DNA from: Brachionus plicatilis
Taxonomy: Eukaryota > Rotifera > Eurotatoria > Ploima > Brachionidae
Length of the DNA stretch: 64,000 bases
Direction: 5' to 3'
Assembly (NCBI GenBank): GCA_010279815.1
Contig: QEOQ01000303.1
Span: 1,333,201-1,397,200 of the forward strand
Positions 59,401 through 64,000 of this stretch are shown here, one piece after another. Made by a program: the position numbers and the translations under genes. Each line of letters starts with the position of its first letter. Position 1 is the first letter of the stretch. Below the pieces are notes generated by a model that made no database searches, was not told the DNA's origin, and was given only the letters and a program-made list of their open reading frames with translations.

Positions 59401-62190
59401 ATAGAAAAAAAATAATATAAAATTAAAATAAAACAAAAAATTTAAAGAAAAATTAATAGTTATAGAATTTATTAAAAAAATTGAATTTTTCAAAAGTACT
59501 TTAAAAGAAATTTTTTAAAAGATTTTTTAAATTTTTTAAAAGAAATTGGTATTTATTAATATTTAATTTTTGCTCAAAAGAATACCAAAGATCGTAAAAA
59601 CCTGCCAGTTGCCAACTTTAAAAAAGAAATTCTGGACGCAATAGAAGCAAATTCTGTAATAATTGTTCGCGGAGCAACTGGATGCGGAAAAACAACTCAA
59701 ATACCCCAGTACATACTCGAATGGTATTTGAGCGAACACAAAGGTTCCGAGTGCAACTTAATTGTGACGCAGCCTAGGCGAATAAGTGCCATTTCGGTGG
59801 CTGAACGAGTCGCCTTTGAGCAGCATGAAGAGCTAGGCCAGTCAATCGGCTATTCTGTCCGGTTTGATTCCATGTTGCCGAGGCCGTTCGGCGGTGTGCT
59901 CTTCTGCACAGTGGGAGTTTTGCTGCGCAAACTTGAGAATGGTCTGCGCGGCATTAGTCACGTGATTGTTGATGAGATCCATGAACGAGATATTAACACA
60001 GACTTTCTGCTAGTTCTTTTAAGAGACATGCTCCTTGTCAATAAAAGCCTTAAGGTAATTCTAATGTCTGCGACCATCGATGCCACTCTATTCAAGGCCT
60101 ACTTCAACAATTGTCCCATAGTGGACATTTTCGGACAGACATATCCTGTCCAAGAGTACTTTCTGGAAGATATTGTGCAAATACTCAATTTTTCTCCTTC
60201 GGAATCAGAGCGAAAAAAGCGCAAAGACGATGATGACGATGAAGGTGACGAAGATGAGTGTGCCGCAGATGACCAAGACGCTGACTGCAATGCCATCATC
60301 GCAAGCGACTACACGCCAAAGACCAAGAACACCATGCGACAGCTGAGCGAAAAAAATTTGTCCTTTGAACTAATTGAGGCCCTGCTAAAATACATCGACC
60401 AACTGAACCAGCCCGGGTCCATTCTAATCTTTCTTCCTGGCTGGAATTTGATATCTTCCCTGCTCAAGTATCTTCAAAATAGCGCCTTTTTTGGAACCAA
60501 CAAATTTATCCTGCTTCCATTGCATTCCCAAATTCCCAAAGAAGACCAGTACAGAGTGTTCGATGACGCTCCGCCAGGCAAAACTAAAATCATCCTCAGC
60601 ACCAACATTGCCGAGTCCAGCATCACCATAAACGACATAGTCTACGTGATCGACAGCTGCAAGGTAAAGCAAAAAATATTCACCTCTCACAACAACATGA
60701 CCAACTACGCCACTGTCTGGGCCTCCAAATCCAACCTGCAGCAGCGCAAGGGACGCGCTGGCCGAGTCCGCTCCGGCTACTGCTTCTACTTGATATCCCG
60801 GGCTCGATTTGACAGACTGGACAACCATGCTACACCGGAAATATTCCGCACTCCTCTTCTCGAGCTGGCACTCAGCATCAAGCTGCTTAAACTTGGCGAG
60901 ATCAAGGATTTTCTGTCGCGCGCCATCGAACCTCCGCCCATGGATGCGGTGGCCGAGGCAATTGTGGCGCTGGCTGAAATGGAAGCTCTGGACTGCAAGG
61001 GCGAGCTCACTTCGCTGGGAAAAATTCTTGCCAGACTGCCCATTGAGCCCAGACTGGGCAAAATGATTGTGATCGCCTGCTGTCTGAATGTTGGAGACGC
61101 TGCGTGCGTCATTGCGGCAGCCACAACTTTTGGAGAGCCATTTGTGGTCGAGGGAAAATATTTGAGGTACATGCACAGAAATTTGGCTGGCAGACGGTCA
61201 TCGGACCATGTTGCTTTGCTAATCGCCTTTCAGCAATGGTTGAAAGCAAAATGGCACGGCGAACAAGCCGAAAGGGATTTTTGTGAAAAAAAAGCGCTCA
61301 ATATGCAGACACTGCGCATGACCTACGATGCCAAAAACCAGCTCAAAGACATCATGCTCATGTCGGGCTTTCCCGAACAATCCCTCTACGAACACACTTC
61401 TTTCGACTCAACCAATGCTGACACCAAGCTGGACATTCTATGCTCACTGTTGGCATACGCCCTCTATCCCAATGTTTGCTTTCATGTTGACAAACGAAAA
61501 TTGATCACCCCAGACGCCAAGTTTGCTCTTATTCACAAAAATTCTGTCAATTGCTTCCGCGAAGTGCCCGTCTTCAGATCGCCATTTTTTATTTTTGGCG
61601 AAAAGATTAAAACCCGCGCAGTATCCGCCAAACAACTTACAATGGTCACTCCAGCTCAGTTGCTTTTGTTTGGCTGTGATAAAATCGAGCTGTGCGAAAG
61701 CGACCCCAGCCTGATTTGCTTGGACAATTGGATTTATTTGAGATGCGACAAGGAGACGGTCAGACTGGTGCTTTCGATGAGACAAGCGCTGGAAAAAGTA
61801 CTCGCTGATTGCACCGAGCAGCCAATGCTGATTTCCAATGAGTCTGAAAAAAATAGAATTTTTGTCAAAAATTTAGATATGCTCTCAGATTCGATGGGAA
61901 TTTATGTTTCTTTTGCCAAGGGAACAGAAAGTGCGCCAGCAAACACTTTGGATAAACAGGATCAAAATTTAACTTTTGAAACTCCAAGAAAAAAGTTGGT
62001 CACCGAACAAAATTCATTCACAAGTTTAAATCCAAATAATGTGAGTGTTTTTGGCAATTCAAGAAACTGGCAGACTGGGAATAATAATGGATCACAGCAT
62101 TTGGCAACACGAAATGTGCCGAGAGGATTCGCACAATCTCAATCGGGAGCACAATCATCGCAATTTAGATTCAACAAAACAAACAGATAA
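53493..62190 (+). CDS. DHX9: DHX9/Maleless-type DExH-box RNA helicase
   Basis: Seen: exons 53493-53933, 53980-54166, 55442-55578, (56237-56263), 56674-56904, 56953-57027 and 59581-62190 join in phase to about 1235 residues. dsRBD1 begins [15 protein letters not shown] with [16 protein letters not shown]; dsRBD2 has [29 protein letters not shown] and [16 protein letters not shown]; then [12 protein letters not shown] and GPLAN; helicase motifs [10 protein letters not shown] (I), [12 protein letters not shown] (Ia), DEIH (II), SATID (III), [13 protein letters not shown] (V), QRKGRAGRV (VI), and helicase-associated/OB regions. Known: DHX9/MLE unwinds dsRNA and RNA-DNA hybrids and works in transcription, RNA processing and, in flies, dosage compensation. 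Length is close to animal orthologues. An acidic insert ([13 protein letters not shown]) sits between motifs III and IV, and the C-terminus lacks an obvious RGG box, ending soon after an Asn/Gln/Ser-rich tail. The start is ATG 53493. Confidence 0.94.
54775..55178. mobile_element. hAT-like foldback MITE (family 1) in DHX9 intron 2
   Basis: GAAGTCTTGACTTTGGCTTG near 54783 is complemented by AAGTCAAAGTCCTGACTTG near 55125, and the right end is GACTTTTATACAACTCTG (ends 55178). Confidence 0.65.
55850..55914. mobile_element. hAT-like foldback MITE (family 1), half copy in DHX9 intron 3
   Basis: AAGTCCGGACTTGAACTTGA then GAGACTTGTGACTTTTAAAT and TACTCTGG; only the right half is recognisable. Confidence 0.55.
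56237..56263 (+). CDS. Possible 27-base micro-exon of DHX9
   Basis: A TTTTTTCAAGTCAG acceptor and a perfect GTAAGT donor enclose nine codons (VLVEFQGPT) in phase 0, between the dsRBD2 exon and the exon starting [11 protein letters not shown]. The flanking exons also join in phase without it, so it may be alternative or chance. Confidence 0.45.
58239..58404. repeat. Near-perfect palindrome in DHX9 intron 5
   Basis: TGACAAGCAAGTTATTAATG, TATCTTGGCTTTTTATAAAT, GTTAATTTTTTTTAGTTATA are followed by their exact complement, with about 65-base arms and a short A/T loop. It looks like a young foldback element. Confidence 0.8.
58503..59277. mobile_element. hAT-like MITE (family 2) with intact 8-base target duplication
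   Basis: Ends are TAGTGTTGGGACCG...GTGGCCGGCCAAAAA and the complement of TTGGCCGGCCAAAAGTGG...CCAGCACTA. TCAATTTT immediately precedes (58495-58502) and follows (59278-59285) the element: an exact 8-base duplication. The interior holds inverted A/T-rich arms (ATTTAAAGGCAGTAAA / TTTTACTGCCTTTAAAT) and a TTATTATTATTATTATT run with AACGCCTTTAAGGCGATG inside. No transposase frame. Known: hAT elements have 8-base duplications and short TA/CAGNG-type ends. Confidence 0.85.
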
Positions 62191-62217
62191 TTTTTTAAAA
62201 AGAATTTGTTTTATTAA

Positions 62218-62223
62218 AATAAA
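62218..62223 (+). terminator. Poly(A) signal of DHX9
   Basis: AATAAA about 28 bases after the stop codon. 62224-62664 shows no gene. Confidence 0.6.
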
Positions 62224-62664
62224 ATGTTGCTTTTGACATAAAAAAAAAGTCGAAATTTTATTTAAATTAAAATTGTAATACTCACTTTAATTTACATTTG
62301 ATATTTCTTAATAAATGATTTTAAAAATTTTCTTTTTTTGTGTGGCAATAAAAGTAGTAAACAGGTTTTTTTGAGTTGATGTCAAATTTTTTTAATTCTC
62401 AATCTTTTTTAAATTATCAACTTTATTTAAGGTAAAATTGTTTTATTGGCAAGTCATTTAAAAAGATGGGATTTTCTAATTCTGTTTTTTATATACAAAA
62501 ACAGAATTGACAAAAAAAAACTAAATCTACAAACAAAAAAGCTACATTTGGTGACAAATAAATTAATTGACTGATAAAATAATGATTTGAGTAACAAAAA
62601 TACTTTTCGATCGACTAATTAATTATTTTTATCATCTTGGTGTACATTTAGTTACTACTCTTAA

Positions 62665-63111
62665 TTTTGCCACATAAACGAGACCAATCTTTGCTCCGAT
62701 GATTGGAAACAAAGTAAATGCAATTGTAGAGAATTTGCTAAAAACTACAACTGCATTCATGTATTTGGTCTTGCATACCGTTACAAGCTTTGCATTTTCC
62801 CAGAAAAAGCTAAAACTATTTCAATTAGTCGGAAATTCAAAAAAGGAAGACCAAAAAAGCAAAAAGCAGCTTCGTTTTACCAAAATGATTGTAATTTGAA
62901 AAGTTCAGATAATGAGTCCGATCTCGAGCAAGCAGCTGTCGATCAAGAGCCTCCTAACAAATCAATAGTCGTTGAGAAAGCCTATGTTGCTGAAGCAACA
63001 GTCGTTGATGTGGATTTAACAAGAAAACGAGGAAGGCCAAAGAAATCAGCAACTCAGGTGAAAAAACCAACTAAAAAATTAGTCATTTTTATTATTTTAT
63101 ATTTTATCTAA
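62665..63111 (+). pseudogene. SWIM zinc finger and AT-hook protein fragment, probably MULE-type transposase C-terminus
   Basis: The frame is open from just after a TAA (62662) to 63111. It reads KQSKCNCREFAKNYNCIHVF, a SWIM pattern (C-x-C-x8-C-x-H), then KFKKGRPKKQ and RKRGRPKKS, two AT-hook cores, separated by an acidic Asp/Glu/Ser segment. Known: SWIM fingers with following basic regions close Mutator-like transposases, and AT-hooks are common in such proteins; host proteins with SWIM exist too. The start is missing and a CAG|GTGAAA donor-like site lies near 63057, so it could be an internal exon. Confidence 0.5.
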
Positions 63112-63170
63112 ATTAATTTTTTTGTTAATCAATTGATTCATTTTGTCATTTAAATGGGTCTAGTGGAAAA

Positions 63171-63239
63171 TGTGAACAATTGTTCACAAAAAAATGTGAC
63201 CATGGGTATCAAGTCCAAAATGTGAACATTTTGTTCACA
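63171..63239. repeat. Pair of perfect GTGAAC palindromes
   Basis: TGTGAACAATTGTTCACA (63171-63188) and TGTGAACATTTTGTTCACA (63221-63239) are palindromes separated by 32 bases; GTGACC / GGTCGC words lie between and after. Similar GTGAAC words occur in 27780-28670. Together with the C/G-rich AAGGAGGCCCCCCTCCTT patch at 63366 this is the most structured non-coding spot on this edge. Confidence 0.55.
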
Positions 63240-63542
63240 TAATCTCTGGTCGCATATTTTGTGACCAAAATAGATAAATAAAAAAATAAAAAAATTTTTC
63301 GAGTCCAGTTTTTATTTTTTGTGAACATTAATTTTAGAATAAAAGTTTAATTTTAAATACAAACAAGGAGGCCCCCCTCCTTACCTCCCCCCACAACATA
63401 GATATATTTAGTTTTGTTTTTCAGACTAATCAATAATTATTAAAATTAGGTTTCAATTTTTAAATACTTTCATTAAAAAAATAGAAAAATACATATAATA
63501 CAAAAATAAAAAAAAGATAAAATTTAATGATAAAAAAAAAAA

Positions 63543-63969
63543 TTAAGTAAAAAAGTTATTTTTGGGGACAAACTCTAAGCTTTTAATAGAATTTGGGACA
63601 ATGGCTGTGTAATGGAATTTTCCAATTTGATTATTATAGAAACCACAAATAAAATTATCGGTTAACTCTCCATTTATTGGTATATATTTTAAACAGGAAC
63701 ATAAATTTAAAGGGTTATCATTAAATTTTGAAAAAAGTTGTTCAACAGATGTTAAGTCATTTATATCATTCATTTGATAATAAGTATAAATTTTAAAGTT
63801 TAACACAGAACTCAAAGCTGATAAATGATAATCATTACACCATACACCATTCTTCCTTGCATCATGCAACAATTTTCGGATCTACCCTTTTCAGCAACTC
63901 ATTGTAATGACTCAGAAAATTTAGATAGTTTCTGAATTTTCGAGTGTCCAAACTAATAAGCTCATCTAA
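63543..63969 (-). pseudogene. OTU/vertnin-like domain fragment, frameshifted
   Basis: After a TTTCATTTACAG acceptor (minus strand, exon start 63969) the frame reads LDELISLDTRKFRNYLNFLS and HYNELLKRVDPKI before a stop; one base over, the frame from about 63872 continues LHDARKNGVWCNDYHLSALS, SVLNFKIYTYYQMND and IGKFHYTAIVPNSI to a stop at 63543. The G-x-W...H-L-x-A-L-S-x-V-L-x-x-x-I-x-x-Y spacing followed by H-Y-x-x-I/V is like the C-terminal half of OTU-type peptidases and the related vertnin domain. The shift at 63872-63890 breaks it unless it is an assembly error. It may belong to a mobile element. Confidence 0.45.
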
Positions 63970-64000
63970 CTGTAAATGAAAATAGAGTGTAATAATAAAA

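Noticed and set aside
60424..61785. Minus-strand ORFs across the DHX9 helicase exon
   Set aside because: Shadows of the confirmed helicase frame; no domain features.
1..64000. CRISPR arrays, operons, rRNA or tRNA genes
   Set aside because: None seen; the window is eukaryotic with spliced genes, and no rRNA-like or cloverleaf sequence was recognised.

Overview
This window is very AT-rich metazoan DNA: homopolymer-laden non-coding sequence with a few intron-containing genes that stand out by higher GC and open frames. The three confidently named genes (a doublecortin-like kinase, a Roundabout receptor and a DHX9/Maleless helicase) are animal genes. Low GC, moderate introns and many short decayed transposons suggest an invertebrate bilaterian; a monogonont rotifer is my guess, but the window does not prove it. 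Exon joins were read by hand from GT/AG sites, reading-frame phase and family knowledge; no alignment was run.

Layout: 3-3216 (+) holds the 3' part of a DCLK-type kinase gene. 5931-7662 (+) holds two tandem intronless genes for small, cysteine-free secreted repeat proteins of no family I recognise, each with a TATA box and poly(A) signal; inverted copies of one repeat flank the pair. From about 8.4 to 37 kb I see no intact recognisable gene, only decayed mobile DNA: a hAT transposase pseudogene, several non-LTR retrotransposon scraps, two non-autonomous hAT-like foldback families, a short 3'-tail repeat seen at eight sites, nested inverted repeats, and one assembly gap (27282-27640). A degenerate tandem array (37.7-38.96 kb) leads up to the Roundabout-like gene (39038-44608, two large GC-rich exons, 3' end unresolved). 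From 45 to 53 kb lie a palindrome, an integrase-type transposase remnant, a 1 kb terminal-inverted-repeat element, a pogo-like terminus and two weak minus-strand exons. 53493-62190 (+) is an apparently complete DHX9/MLE gene with repeats in its introns. The right edge has a SWIM-zinc-finger/AT-hook fragment (+) and an OTU/vertnin-like fragment (-), both probably from mobile elements.

The named genes do not form a shared pathway: DCLK (microtubule-associated kinase), ROBO (Slit receptor in axon guidance) and DHX9 (dsRNA/RNA helicase) are independent loci. The most original locus is the tandem secreted-peptide pair, whose homologous modules are separated by basic sites, some Gly-Lys-Arg, as in peptide precursors.
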